Below are positions 32,999 through 41,963 of a stretch of DNA of 64,000 nt, piece after piece. The stretch comes from GCA-2688265 sp964527395 (lineage in GTDB: Archaea; Nanobdellota; Nanobdellia; Woesearchaeales; GW2011-AR9): contig CAZGQD010000001.1 in the NCBI GenBank assembly GCA_964527395.1, positions 1 through 64,000 of the forward strand, in the 5' to 3' direction. Every line of letters starts with the position of its first letter. The first letter of the stretch is position 1. The translations under genes were made by a program, and so were the position numbers. The notes beneath the pieces are model-generated. The model ran no database searches. It saw only the letters and a list, made by a program, of their open reading frames with translations, and had not been told where the DNA came from.

Positions 32999-35035
32999 TT
33001 AGTAGGAGTTGAGTACTTGAGTGTCTAAACTGCCGTCACGGTAAACAGTGATACCTTTACAACCTAAATCGTAAGCTAGCATAAATACTCTTTGGATATC
33101 GTCAACAGTAGCATTATGAGGGAAATTTACTGTTTTTGAGATTGAATTGTCTAAGTGTTTTTGAAAAGCAGCTTGCATTTTCACATGTTCATCAGGAGTT
33201 AAATCCATAGCAGTTACAAAGAGTTTTCTGACATCTTTAGGAATTTCTTTAACATCTTGAATAGATACTTTCCCTGCTATTGTTCTGAAGATTTCCTCTG
33301 AATAGAAACCTTTTCTTTTAGCTATTTTTTCGAACATTGGATTTACTTCTAGGAATTCGAATTGGGCGGTACGTCTAAGGAATGAGATGCCGTATAATGG
33401 TTCTATACTTGGTGAACAACCAGCTATGTGAGAGATGGTTCCTGTTGGGGAAATTGAAGTGATGCAAGCATTTCTTCTTTTTGGTTTGTCTTTGTAGATG
33501 CTGATGTTTTGGTTAGGGAATTCGCCCCTTTCTTCTGCTAGATTTTGTGTTGCAATTTTGGCTGTTTGATCTATGAATTTCATTAGTTTTGAAGCTAAGT
33601 CTCTTGCTTCGCTGGAGTTGTATGGTAGTTCTAGTTTGATTAGAAGGTCAGCAAAACCCATGAGTCCTAAGCCAATTTTACGGTTGTTGTTTACTATTTC
33701 TTTGGTTTTTCTAAGAGGAAATGAGTTGATTTCTGTGGCGTTGTCTAAGAATCTTATAGCTAGGTTGATTGTGTTTTCTAGTTTTTCGTAATTTATCTCT
33801 TCTGTTTTGGTTTCTTGCTTGGTGATGGTATGGTTTTTTAGGTTAATTGAACCAAGAATGACAGATTCGTAAGGAAGCATTGGATACTCGCCGCAAGGGC
33901 TAGTGGTTTCGTGTTTTCCTAGAGCTGGAGTAGGGTTGTTCTTTTGGATGTTGATTCTGTCTACGAAAATTATTCCAGGGTCACCGTTTTTCCATGCCAT
34001 AAGTGAGAGAAGGTCCATGATTCTTTTGGCATTTAGTTTTCCTGCTGGTTCTTTGTTTCTTGGATTATAAAGAGTGTACTCTGTACCTTTTTTAAGGGCC
34101 CTCATAAAGGCGTCTGTGATTCCAACAGATAGGTTGTAGTTGTTTACAGTTTCTCTGTCGTCTTTAATTGTGATAAAATCAATAATGTCAGGGTGGTCTA
34201 TTCTTAAGACAGCCATGTTTCCACCAGGTCTGATTTGACCTTGCTTGATGATACTAGTTGCTTTATCAAAGAGTTTTAGAAAAGCTAGTGGACCGCAAGC
34301 TGTACCAGGTTTACCTCTGATACTGTCACGTCTAGGTCTGATTCTTGAGAATGAAAAGCCTGTTCCACCACCTTTTTTGTGAATAATAGCAGCTGCCTTT
34401 AAGGTTGTGAATACTCCTTCTGTTGAGTCTTCTATAGGGAGTGCTGTAACACTGGATAGGAGGCCGTTTTGTTTGCCAGCGTTAAGAAACATAGGTGAAT
34501 TTGGAAGGAAATCTTTGTTTGTAAGAAGGTCCAAGAAGAGTTTTTGATATCTTTCTTGGTTTTGTTGTCCTTGATTATTTGGTTTGAAGATTTTTTCTGC
34601 TTTGATTATGTGTTTTACAACTCTTTCAAACATTTGTCTTGGAGTTTCTATGACTTTTCCAGATTCGTCCTTTAAAAGGTATCTTGATTCTAAGATTCTT
34701 AGGGCGTTCATTCCTAGTTTTAAGTCATCTGTTACTCCTGTTTGTTCTTTTCTTTCTCTTAGTTGTGAACGTTTATATCTGTAGAGGATGAAAGCTTTAG
34801 CAACTTTAGGGTAACCTTCTTCCATTAGTACCTTTTCTATGAAGTCTGAGATGCTTTCTACGTGGACTGGGTTAGTTTCTAAGAGTCTTAAATAGTCGCA
34901 GACAAGAGAACTTAGAGCTTCTGCAGGAGTAATTTGGTCTTGATTTACTGATTCAGCTGCTCTTTTGATAACTTTGATGATGTTATTCTGATCGAATTTT
35001 ACAATGTTTTCATCACGTTTTTGTACGAATTCCAT
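32999..35035 (-). CDS. nrdJ: Adenosylcobalamin-dependent (class II) ribonucleoside-diphosphate reductase
   Basis: 678 residues. An N-terminal ATP-cone (VQKRDENIVKFDQNNIIKVI) precedes the ten-stranded barrel: NSPMFLNAG, KGGGTGFSFSRIRP, TACGPLAFLKLFD, SPCGEYPMLPYES and the C-terminal KGITVYRDGS. No R2-type subunit gene is nearby, and the adenosyltransferase gene follows, which together indicate the B12-dependent class. The TATA-like tttataaac on the minus strand at about 35058-35066 stands about 25 nt before the ATG, so the message is probably leaderless. Confidence 0.93.
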   Translation of the reverse strand: MEFVQKRDENIVKFDQNNIIKVIKRAAESVNQDQITPAEALSSLVCDYLRLLETNPVHVESISDFIEKVLMEEGYPKVAKAFILYRYKRSQLRERKEQTGVTDDLKLGMNALRILESRYLLKDESGKVIETPRQMFERVVKHIIKAEKIFKPNNQGQQNQERYQKLFLDLLTNKDFLPNSPMFLNAGKQNGLLSSVTALPIEDSTEGVFTTLKAAAIIHKKGGGTGFSFSRIRPRRDSIRGKPGTACGPLAFLKLFDKATSIIKQGQIRPGGNMAVLRIDHPDIIDFITIKDDRETVNNYNLSVGITDAFMRALKKGTEYTLYNPRNKEPAGKLNAKRIMDLLSLMAWKNGDPGIIFVDRINIQKNNPTPALGKHETTSPCGEYPMLPYESVILGSINLKNHTITKQETKTEEINYEKLENTINLAIRFLDNATEINSFPLRKTKEIVNNNRKIGLGLMGFADLLIKLELPYNSSEARDLASKLMKFIDQTAKIATQNLAEERGEFPNQNISIYKDKPKRRNACITSISPTGTISHIAGCSPSIEPLYGISFLRRTAQFEFLEVNPMFEKIAKRKGFYSEEIFRTIAGKVSIQDVKEIPKDVRKLFVTAMDLTPDEHVKMQAAFQKHLDNSISKTVNFPHNATVDDIQRVFMLAYDLGCKGITVYRDGSLDTQVLNSY

Positions 35036-35040
35036 GTAGG

Positions 35041-35093
35041 GTGTATGTGTGAGGGTTGTTTATAAAGGTGATTGTGTGTTGGAGGTGGTTTTT
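35041..35093 (-). promoter_or_regulatory. nrdJ promoter region, also copy 1 of a direct repeat
   Basis: Contains the nrdJ TATA box. The plus-strand sequence gtgtatgtgtgagggttgtt and the following 30 nt recur at 36620-36672 with few changes. Confidence 0.7.
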
Positions 35094-35144
35094 TGGTACT
35101 TAGTTAGCATAATCTTTATAAGGATTTGATTTTGAGGAGTATTT

Positions 35145-35492
35145 ATGTTACGAGGACATTTGAGAGTAAGGACTTTTAATTTTGATCTTGCTGACTGTGT
35201 AGATGAGGCTTTTGCTTTGTTGAGAAGAAGTTATGTTGGGCCAGGAGTTGGAGAAGAAGTCTCATCTGATGATGGCTGTCTTGAATTAAAGGATGCTGTT
35301 TCAGGTTCAACTAGGTTTTTAGTGAATGGAGAAAATATTAGTGTTATGGTTTCTTATGATGCTGGGTTTGGTGGAACTGAATATGCAAAAGGTGTAGAAA
35401 TGGTTTGTGGAGATAATTTAGCAGTAAATGGTCAGATTAGAGATTTTGTTGATTATTTAGATACTCATGCGAATAGGGAGAAGTATTCTTGA
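35145..35492 (+). CDS. Unknown protein at the edge of an accessory island
   Basis: 115 residues, MLRGHLRVRTFNFDLADCVDE to YLDTHANREKYS, mixed strand/helix, no membrane segment. A TATA-like aatctttataagg lies about 30 nt upstream. A decayed copy of its last 70 bp is present 4 kb away at 39384-39450, which marks duplication around the intervening genes. Family not recognised. Confidence 0.65.
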   Translation: MLRGHLRVRTFNFDLADCVDEAFALLRRSYVGPGVGEEVSSDDGCLELKDAVSGSTRFLVNGENISVMVSYDAGFGGTEYAKGVEMVCGDNLAVNGQIRDFVDYLDTHANREKYS

Positions 35493-35611
35493 GAAGTTTG
35501 TTGAAATAATTTTGGAAAGATGATTTTTTCAAGTTGAATAAAAAAATTGCTCAAATAGTGAACTTTGAGAAGCAATAGATAAGATTATTGGTGACATTGA
35601 GGGTGATAGAA

Positions 35612-36607
35612 ATGAATAAATCCAAAAATAACATAATAATATATCAAAATATTGATGGAAAATCAGATATTTTTGTGAAAATTAAAAATGAAACAGTTTG
35701 GTTAACTCAGGCTCAAATGGTTGATTTATTTAATTCAAGCAAATCAAATGTTAGTGAGCATATTAAACATATTTTTGAAGAAGGAGAATTGAAAAAAGAA
35801 TCAGTTGTTCGGAAATTCCGAACAACTGCCTCAGATGGTAAAAATTACAATATTGAACATTATAACTTAGACATGATTATTTCATTAGGATATCGTATTA
35901 AATCATCAATTGCCACCAAATTTAGACAATGGGCTACTAAAAGGTTAAGAGAATACATTGTTAAAGGCTTTGCGATGGATGATGAACGGCTTAAAGATCT
36001 TGGTGGTGGTAATTATTGGAAAGAATTACTTGATCGGATTCGAGATATTCGTTCAAGTGAGAAAGTTTTGTATCGTCAGGTTCTTGATTTGTACGCAACA
36101 AGCACAGATTATGACCCAAAATCTTTGCAATCAATAGAGTTTTTCAAAATTGTTCAAAATAAGCTTCATTTTGCAGCCCATAGCAATACTGCCGCTGAAA
36201 TGATTTTTAACCGTGCTGATGCAAAAAAAGAATTTATGGGCTTAACTACATTTAAAAGGAATATTCCTGTTAAGTCTGATATTGTAGTGGCAAAAAATTA
36301 TCTTTCTAAAAATGAATTGAAGATACTCAATAATATCGTTTCTGCATTCTTTGATCTGGCAGAAGTTAAAGCGATGAATCAACAAGCAATGGGAATGAAA
36401 GATTGGATTACTCAACTGGATCGATTAATTAAGACATTTGATAAAGATATTCTAGCTGATGCTGGCAAAGTAAGCCATAAAAAAGCTATTGCAAAAGCAG
36501 AAAAAGAGTACAGAAAATATCAAGTGAGAACATTATCTCTTGTTGAAAAAGCATATTTAGATAATATAGTGGACATTCAAAAGAAAGTGAAAAATAAAGC
36601 AAAATAG
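35612..36607 (+). CDS. RhuM-family protein
   Basis: About 331 residues. The N-terminal segment KNETVWLTQAQMVDLFNSS, NVSEHIKHIFEEGEL and YNLDMIISLGYRIKSSIATKFRQWATKRL (in pieces) are hallmarks of the RhuM/virulence-protein family, which is widespread in bacteria on mobile islands and often near restriction or toxin systems. The C-terminal region is helical. ATG 35612 follows gaggg at the proper spacing. Molecular function is not established; a DNA-binding or regulatory role is usual speculation. Probably acquired from bacteria. Confidence 0.88.
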   Translation: MNKSKNNIIIYQNIDGKSDIFVKIKNETVWLTQAQMVDLFNSSKSNVSEHIKHIFEEGELKKESVVRKFRTTASDGKNYNIEHYNLDMIISLGYRIKSSIATKFRQWATKRLREYIVKGFAMDDERLKDLGGGNYWKELLDRIRDIRSSEKVLYRQVLDLYATSTDYDPKSLQSIEFFKIVQNKLHFAAHSNTAAEMIFNRADAKKEFMGLTTFKRNIPVKSDIVVAKNYLSKNELKILNNIVSAFFDLAEVKAMNQQAMGMKDWITQLDRLIKTFDKDILADAGKVSHKKAIAKAEKEYRKYQVRTLSLVEKAYLDNIVDIQKKVKNKAK

Positions 36608-36619
36608 GAGATGATTTTA

Positions 36620-36672
36620 GTGTATGTGTGAGGGTTGTTTATAAGATGATTGTGGGTTGTGAGTGGTTTTTG
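36620..36672 (-). repeat. Copy 2 of the nrdJ promoter repeat
   Basis: Repeats the 35041-35093 sequence, including its TATA-like gtttataa, but no gene start follows on the minus strand. The two copies bracket the 35145 and RhuM genes as direct repeats. Confidence 0.7.
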
Positions 36673-36840
36673 TATGGAGAATTAAGGACAACTACCCAAA
36701 TTAATTACTTTTAGGTGATAATATTTATAAATCAGGCTTATTTTTGGAAATTTGTGGTAAGTTACGTTAAAATTTGTGGTATTGATCATTTAGAAGATGC
36801 TCTTACTGCAATTCATTATGGAGCAGATGCATTAGGTTCA

Positions 36841-36883
36841 TGAAAATTATAAATTTTCAGACGCAGAATTAAAAAAATTCTGC
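36841..36883 (+). repeat. Double-hairpin element, copy e (splits the TrpF domain)
   Basis: Hairpin 1 TGAAAATT-ata-AATTTTCA, linker GAC, hairpin 2 GCAGAATT-aaaaa-AATTCTGC, both perfect. With its flanks it adds 48 nt exactly between the codons for GADALG and FV. Contains in-frame TGA (36841) and TAA (36850). Confidence 0.85.
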
Positions 36884-37279
36884 ATTTTGTGATAACAGAA
36901 TCTAGAGATAATCCAATTAGAAGGGAAAAATATCAAAAAATAGTAACACAAACTCCTTCTCATATAGATACTTATTTGGTTACTACATTTACTGATTATG
37001 GTACATTGTCTAGTTTGATTAGTGAAATTGGTTTTAGTGCAGTTCAATTGAATGTTGATGCTAGAAAAGGTTCTGGACAAATAGAAGATATTTCAATTGA
37101 AGATATTCAAAAATTGAGAGAAAATTTTCCTGATTTGAAAATAGTTAAGGGAATTGTAATAAATTATGAGGTTGAAAAAGGAGTTAGTCCAATTGAGTAT
37201 GGCGAGAGATTTCTACCTTATGTGGATAATGTTCTTTTAGATGCAGTATCTGTTGATGATAGTGGAAGATTACTTTTCA

Positions 37280-37316
37280 TGGAAACTGAGGGTTTCCAGA
37301 CGCTGCTCTCAGCAGC
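37280..37316 (+). repeat. Double-hairpin element, copy f (in-frame inside the same TrpF domain)
   Basis: Hairpin 1 TGGAAAC-tgagg-GTTTCCA, linker GAC, hairpin 2 GCTGCT-ctc-AGCAGC. Translated as METEGFQTLLSA between the catalytic LLDAVS strand and the phosphate-binding GGTG loop, a place where other TrpF proteins are shorter. Confidence 0.8.
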
Positions 37317-38877
37317 ACATGGAGGAACAGGGATTACATTAGATTGGGATGATTGTAGAAGATTTGTTGATCAATATGGTTTTGATGCTAATAATTCCAG
37401 ACAAGTAATCTTAGCAGGGGGTCTAAATAGGCATAATGTTCAAGAAGCAGCAGCAAAAACAGGAGTTATGGGAGTTGATGTACAATCAGGAGTTGGAAAG
37501 TGGAGAAAGGATTATTTGTTACTTGAAGATTTTCTAAAAAATGCTAAGAGTAGGGAAGCTCAGAGAAGAGTAACAACTGGAATGACATTTAAGGATTTAG
37601 CTGAAAATTTGCCGGTTTTACCTAGACAACACCTATTTAGAGAAAGAGAAGAGTACTTAAGTTCAATTTCTGATTTAGAAACATTCAGAAGAGCTCTTTA
37701 TTTTTCACAAAGAACTGATGCTGTTGGAAGACCAAGAATTAATGAGGAAGAATGGGGAAGAGTAGCTTCTAAGTTAGGAGATTTGGCTGATATTGTTGAA
37801 AGAAATACAGCAAGACATGCAGGAGATGTAGTATTCAGGTCGAATAATTATTTCTTAGGACATACACTATTTGGAATATTTGGAGAAGAAGCAAAAAAAG
37901 AAGGAGAAAAAGTTGCAAGCGAAATTGATTTAAGATTTAAAGAAAATGAGGGTTTGATAGCTAAATTAGCTTCAAAAGGAGAAATTTCTAGGGATATTAA
38001 CTTACAAATACCTATATTTAGTGTTTTAGATCATCAAAAGCAGTACGCATTACTTTTAATGAAGAATGTATATACTGCAATGAGAAAGGCTGATAAAGCT
38101 GGAAAAAGACCTGATGAGGTAATAAGTAGAGAAGATTTTGATACTTTATTTCAATTATGTCAAGATACAGTTTCAGTTGCATATAGGTTTATTCTTACTG
38201 GAGAGGTTATTCCAATTGATTATAAAAGTGATTTTGTTGAAAAACTCACAAACAAGTTAGAATTTAGTGATTGGAAAGATTCTTGGAGAGAAATGGATGA
38301 CCCTGCTAAAATTCTTTTATATACTATAAATGCTATGCAAAATCTTGAAAGAGAAGTAGATTTGATAGTAAATCCTTTCTCAGGAGGGATGGAGTTAGGG
38401 TATGCTTTTAGAGGAATTACTGCAGCTTTAGGAAAGGATGTTGTTAGAGATGTTTTGCTGCTGAAGTTTTCAATGCATGGTGATGGAGATGACTTAGTTG
38501 ATTATCCAAAAGAGCAATGGTTTGAAAAACTTGTAAGTGGAGGGATTCCAAGATTAATAAGAGATGAGGCAAGAGGAAAATTATTGGTTAATCATGGATT
38601 AATAATTGATGATAATACTACTTCTAAAAGTACACTAGCACAAATTAGAGAAGCTGTTACTAGTAAGGGAATTAATCAAGGAAGATATGGGATATGTGCT
38701 ATTGAAATAGGAAGGTTAGATAAAGTGAATTTTGATGAAACAATTCTTACTGATTTAGAATTTGAAGCGATAGGTGATAGGATGAGTGAAAAGCATAAAA
38801 CTGGATTAGTAGCAGAATCTCTTAAAATATGACGAAAGTTTAAAATATCTGAGGCTCTTTTAAGAATTAGATTAAAA

Positions 38878-39270
38878 ATGGAATTAGCAATAGATCAACA
38901 AAAAAAAGTTCAAACACTACTGGTTGAGTTAGTTGGTGGAACAGATGTTGATTGGCCAAAAGACGATTATCGTGCAGCTAGAAGAGTTGTTAATCAAAGA
39001 ATAAATGATTATATTGTTGATTTTTATGAAAAAACTAAAGATTTGCCTTTTCAGGATTTCCATGAATTTGCAGAAAGAGCTGGATTTGTCTGGGAGAAAT
39101 TAAGATTAGGGTTAAGAGAAGAAGTTTCAAGAGTTTATGCAGATCAAGAACAAATCAAGAATAGATTGCTTAGTTATATCGGTTCTGAAGAACATGGAAG
39201 GATTGCACATCTAGAAGTAGATTATATGATGACTCGAAGACCTTCTTGGATTGATGAGTATAGAACTTAG
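38878..39270 (+). CDS. Unknown protein of the island
   Basis: 130 residues, helical (QKKVQTLLVELVGGTDVDWP, RAARRVVNQRINDYIVDFY, HEFAERAGFVWEKLRLGL). Starts 45 bp after the TrpF fusion and probably belongs to its transcript. A decayed second copy of its beginning (ELVGGTDTVW) is found right after it at 39290. No family recognised. Confidence 0.6.
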   Translation: MELAIDQQKKVQTLLVELVGGTDVDWPKDDYRAARRVVNQRINDYIVDFYEKTKDLPFQDFHEFAERAGFVWEKLRLGLREEVSRVYADQEQIKNRLLSYIGSEEHGRIAHLEVDYMMTRRPSWIDEYRT

Positions 39271-39289
39271 AGGTTTTCTTATTTAATAT

Positions 39290-39383
39290 GGAAAAAAGGA
39301 ATTAATTGAGCTAGTTGGTGGAACAGATACAGTTTGGCAAAGAAATGATTATTTTTCAGCAGAAGATTTGATTGAAGGGATTT
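39290..39383 (+). pseudogene. Fragment of a paralogue of the 38878 gene
   Basis: Reads ELIELVGGTDTVWQRNDY then AEDLIEGI and a stop, matching LLVELVGGTDVDWPKDDY of the intact gene. There is no in-frame start and the rest is missing. Confidence 0.7.
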
Positions 39384-39450
39384 AGCATTAAGTGAACAAA
39401 TAAGAAATTCTGTTGATTAATTGTATACTCATGCGAATAGTATTCTTGAT
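39384..39450 (+). pseudogene. Fragment of the 3' end of a paralogue of the 35145 gene
   Basis: Aligns base by base with 35420-35485, including tgttgatta and atactcatgcgaatag, with scattered changes that break the frame. It follows directly on the preceding fragment, so two gene ends have been fused by deletion. Confidence 0.7.
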
Positions 39451-39468
39451 GGAGAGTATTTGGATAGG

Positions 39469-40245
39469 TTATATCTCTATAACAAAATCTCTCTTAAAGT
39501 CCAACTGTTGTCCATCATCAACATAACCTAAAGTATTTTTAACAATTCTTGTTTGTCCAATTTTTATATCACAAAAACCATGAGAATGTCCACAGACCCA
39601 TAGATTTATTTGAGGATGAGATTTAATGAATTGATCTAAGTTTGTTGCATATGCTGAATTTATATTACTATTAGCGTAAATTTTAGGGATACAAGAAAAA
39701 CTAGGTAAATGATGAGTCATAACAACAATTTTTCCATCAAATGGTTTCTCAATCTCTTGTTTTAAGAAATAAAAACTGATTTTGTGGAGCTTTTTGACCT
39801 TTTCAACAGAGATGGGTGATTTTTCATTGTAAATGTCTTTTTCAAAGATTATTCTAAAATCATTCATCCCATTTTCTATTGCTAATTGCTCGGCTTTTGA
39901 TATGTCAGACCATAAAGTACTTACTATAAACTTAACACCGTTTATTACTAAACTCTTGTTATTCAATTTTATGTGATTTTCACTCAAATTACTTGAATAA
40001 TCAGGATAAGCATAAGACAAAATGCCGTGATAAAATTCATGATTTCCCATTACTGAGATAATATTTTTGAAGTCTTTTGAAATTTTATCATAGAATTTTC
40101 TTGCTTTTTTCTTATATTTGTCAGGAACAATATCTCCTGCTAATAGTAGAATGTCTCCTTTAGGTATTATAGGATTATTTTCTAACCATTCTCTATTTTC
40201 TTTAAATTCTAAGTGTAAATCAGATGCTATTTGAATCTTAACCAT
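39469..40245 (-). CDS. Calcineurin-like metallophosphoesterase
   Basis: 258 residues with all core motifs: IASDLHLEF (D-x-H), LLLAGDIVPD (GD), VMGNHEFYHG (GNHE), VVMTHHLPSF (H) and WVCGHSHGFCD (GHxH). It binds two metal ions and cleaves a phosphoester; members include nucleases, nucleotide phosphatases and protein phosphatases. Size is that of the small soluble class. It faces away from the nuclease gene at 40400, with about 150 bp of shared promoter space. Confidence 0.92.
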   Translation of the reverse strand: MVKIQIASDLHLEFKENREWLENNPIIPKGDILLLAGDIVPDKYKKKARKFYDKISKDFKNIISVMGNHEFYHGILSYAYPDYSSNLSENHIKLNNKSLVINGVKFIVSTLWSDISKAEQLAIENGMNDFRIIFEKDIYNEKSPISVEKVKKLHKISFYFLKQEIEKPFDGKIVVMTHHLPSFSCIPKIYANSNINSAYATNLDQFIKSHPQINLWVCGHSHGFCDIKIGQTRIVKNTLGYVDDGQQLDFKRDFVIEI

Positions 40246-40399
40246 GTTAATGTCAGAGGGAGGAGTTTATTTAAATTTGTTTGATGAATTTGGAGCTGTT
40301 TTGGTTTTGAGATGTTATATTTACTCAAGTTTTATCTGCAGTGGGCCATATCTCTCAAGTAGCCAAAAGATTTTTAATTAAAACAATTTTTGAGTTAAG

Positions 40400-41548
40400 A
40401 TGACAGCATATTCACATTCAAGATTAGGTACTTACATACAATGTAAGTATAAATATAAGTTACAATATATTGATAAGGTCAAAGTTGATATTCCAGATAC
40501 TGTTGAAACTTTCATGGGAAAGTTGGTGCATGAGGCTCTTGAGAAGCTTTACAAAGATCTTCAGTTTCAAAAACGTAATTCTAAGCAAAATTTGATTGAT
40601 TTCTATCTAATGCGTTGGGAACAAGAGTGGACAGATAAGGTTTTGATAGCTAAAAAAGAGTATTCTGAAGATAATTACAAAGATATGGGAATTAAGTTTG
40701 TTTCTGATTACTATGATCATTATAAACCATTTAATCATTTGCGAACTGTTGGACTTGAAACAGAAGATAGAATGCAACTTGAAGATGGGAATCAATATCA
40801 TGTAAGAATAGATAGGTTAGCATGTGACAAAGAAGGAAATTATTATGTTTGTGATTACAAAACCAATAATCGTTTAAAAGCACAAGGAGAATTAGATGAA
40901 GATAGACAGCTTGCAATGTATTCCTTATGGGTAAAAAATCAGTTCCCAGATTGTAAATCAGTAAAATTAGTTTGGTATTTCTTAGCATTTGATAAAGAGA
41001 TGGTCTCTGAGCGTTCTGAGGAGCAGTTACTTCAATTGAAGAAAAGTACTGAAGATTTGATAGCTGAAATAGAATCTAATACAGAATGGCCAACTACTGT
41101 GACTGCACTTTGTGGTTGGTGCAAATTTAAACCAATTTGTCCAACTTGGAAGCATGAAGCTGAGCTTGAGGAAAAGACTCCAGAAGAGTTTGCTGAGGAT
41201 GATGGGGTCAAATTAGTTGATGAGTTAGCTGTTTTAGAAGGTCAAAAGAAGCAAGTTAGTGATAGAATTAGTGAAATTAAGAGTCAATTGGTAGAATTTG
41301 CCAAACAAAAGGAAGTTCAAGCAGTGTTTGGATCAGAAAAAAGGGTGTCTGTGAAAGGTTATGAATGGTTGGAATACCCTAAATCTGAAGAATTTTATTC
41401 AATTTTGAAGGAAAAAGGTCTTTGGGATGATGTTTTAGGAGTAAATGGTTCTAAAATGCAAAAAGTCTTAAAGAAAAGCTATGATGAACTGAAAGATTAT
41501 GTTAATAAGGAATTGAAGTATAGGTTGAGTTTGGGTAAGAGGAAGTGA
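40400..41548 (+). CDS. RecB/Cas4-like PD-(D/E)XK nuclease with probable Fe-S cluster
   Basis: 382 residues. YSHSRLGTYIQCKYKYKLQYID at the start supplies the first Cys; GKLVHEALE is the conserved His motif; RIDRLAC and YVCDYKTNN hold the catalytic Asp and Asp-x-Lys; QLAMYSLWV is the QxxxY motif; CGWCKFKPICPTW supplies three more Cys for an iron-sulfur cluster as in Cas4/AddB-type proteins. The last 130 residues form a coiled coil plus a small domain. The PIN gene begins one base after the stop, so the two are cotranscribed and likely cooperate. Confidence 0.88.
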   Translation: MTAYSHSRLGTYIQCKYKYKLQYIDKVKVDIPDTVETFMGKLVHEALEKLYKDLQFQKRNSKQNLIDFYLMRWEQEWTDKVLIAKKEYSEDNYKDMGIKFVSDYYDHYKPFNHLRTVGLETEDRMQLEDGNQYHVRIDRLACDKEGNYYVCDYKTNNRLKAQGELDEDRQLAMYSLWVKNQFPDCKSVKLVWYFLAFDKEMVSERSEEQLLQLKKSTEDLIAEIESNTEWPTTVTALCGWCKFKPICPTWKHEAELEEKTPEEFAEDDGVKLVDELAVLEGQKKQVSDRISEIKSQLVEFAKQKEVQAVFGSEKRVSVKGYEWLEYPKSEEFYSILKEKGLWDDVLGVNGSKMQKVLKKSYDELKDYVNKELKYRLSLGKRK

Positions 41549-41549
41549 G

Positions 41550-41963
41550 ATGGTGAAAATAGATAGGATTTATGTTGATACTAATGTTTATGTCAGTTTA
41601 GTTCAACCAGAAGAAGGAAAATGGCAAAGTTTTACTGATTTAGCGGCATTTTTGTTTCATAGAATCCGTCAAGGAGAATTCACATTAGTTATTTCTGACC
41701 ATGTTATTGAAGAATTTAGTAAATATAGAGATATAAAAGAGATTCAAGAGATATTAGATGGTATAGAGAGTGATAATTTAATTGAAGTAAAAACTACTTA
41801 TAAAGATAAACAAAAAGCTCGTGAATTTTCTTCAACAAATTATCCTGATGCTTTGCATGTTGCGTTAGCTTTAAAGGCAAATGCAGTAGTTTTAGTTACA
41901 AGAGATTCAGATTTTGCTGAATTTGAGGATTTTATTGAGATCTGTTTTCCTGACGAGCTTTAG
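41550..41963 (+). CDS. PIN-domain protein
   Basis: 137 residues. IYVDTNVYVSL (first Asp), DHVIEEFSKY (Glu), YPDALHVALALKA (Asp) and VLVTRDSDFAEF (final acidic cluster) outline the PIN RNase active site. VapC toxins have this size, but no VapB-like gene is adjacent; instead it follows the RecB-like nuclease by one base. Its 3' end overlaps the convergent regulator gene by 32 bp. Confidence 0.85.
   Translation: MVKIDRIYVDTNVYVSLVQPEEGKWQSFTDLAAFLFHRIRQGEFTLVISDHVIEEFSKYRDIKEIQEILDGIESDNLIEVKTTYKDKQKAREFSSTNYPDALHVALALKANAVVLVTRDSDFAEFEDFIEICFPDEL

Larger units (their letters stand above)
36754..38832 (+). pseudogene. trpF: TrpF (phosphoribosylanthranilate isomerase)-phosphoribosyltransferase fusion, interrupted in frame by a 48-nt element
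   Basis: GTG 36754 lies about 25 nt after tatttataaat and starts YVKICGIDHLEDAL, with the catalytic Cys of TrpF, up to GADALG. Then 48 nt (36838-36885) containing TGA and TAA intervene, and the TrpF fold resumes in the same frame at FVITESRDNPI, with LLDAVS (catalytic Asp), GGTGITLDWDD and VILAGGLNRHNVQEA. After about 220 residues of TrpF and a helical middle region, the C-terminus has a type I phosphoribosyltransferase PRPP loop (GLIIDDNTTSKSTL). From GTG 36889 a 647-residue frame is open. If translated from there it lacks the catalytic Cys. Bypass, splicing or true inactivation cannot be told apart here. Confidence 0.75.

Noticed and set aside
40400..41548. Calling the nuclease a true CRISPR Cas4
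   Set aside because: The protein is longer than Cas4, has a C-terminal coiled coil, and no cas1, cas2 or repeats are present.
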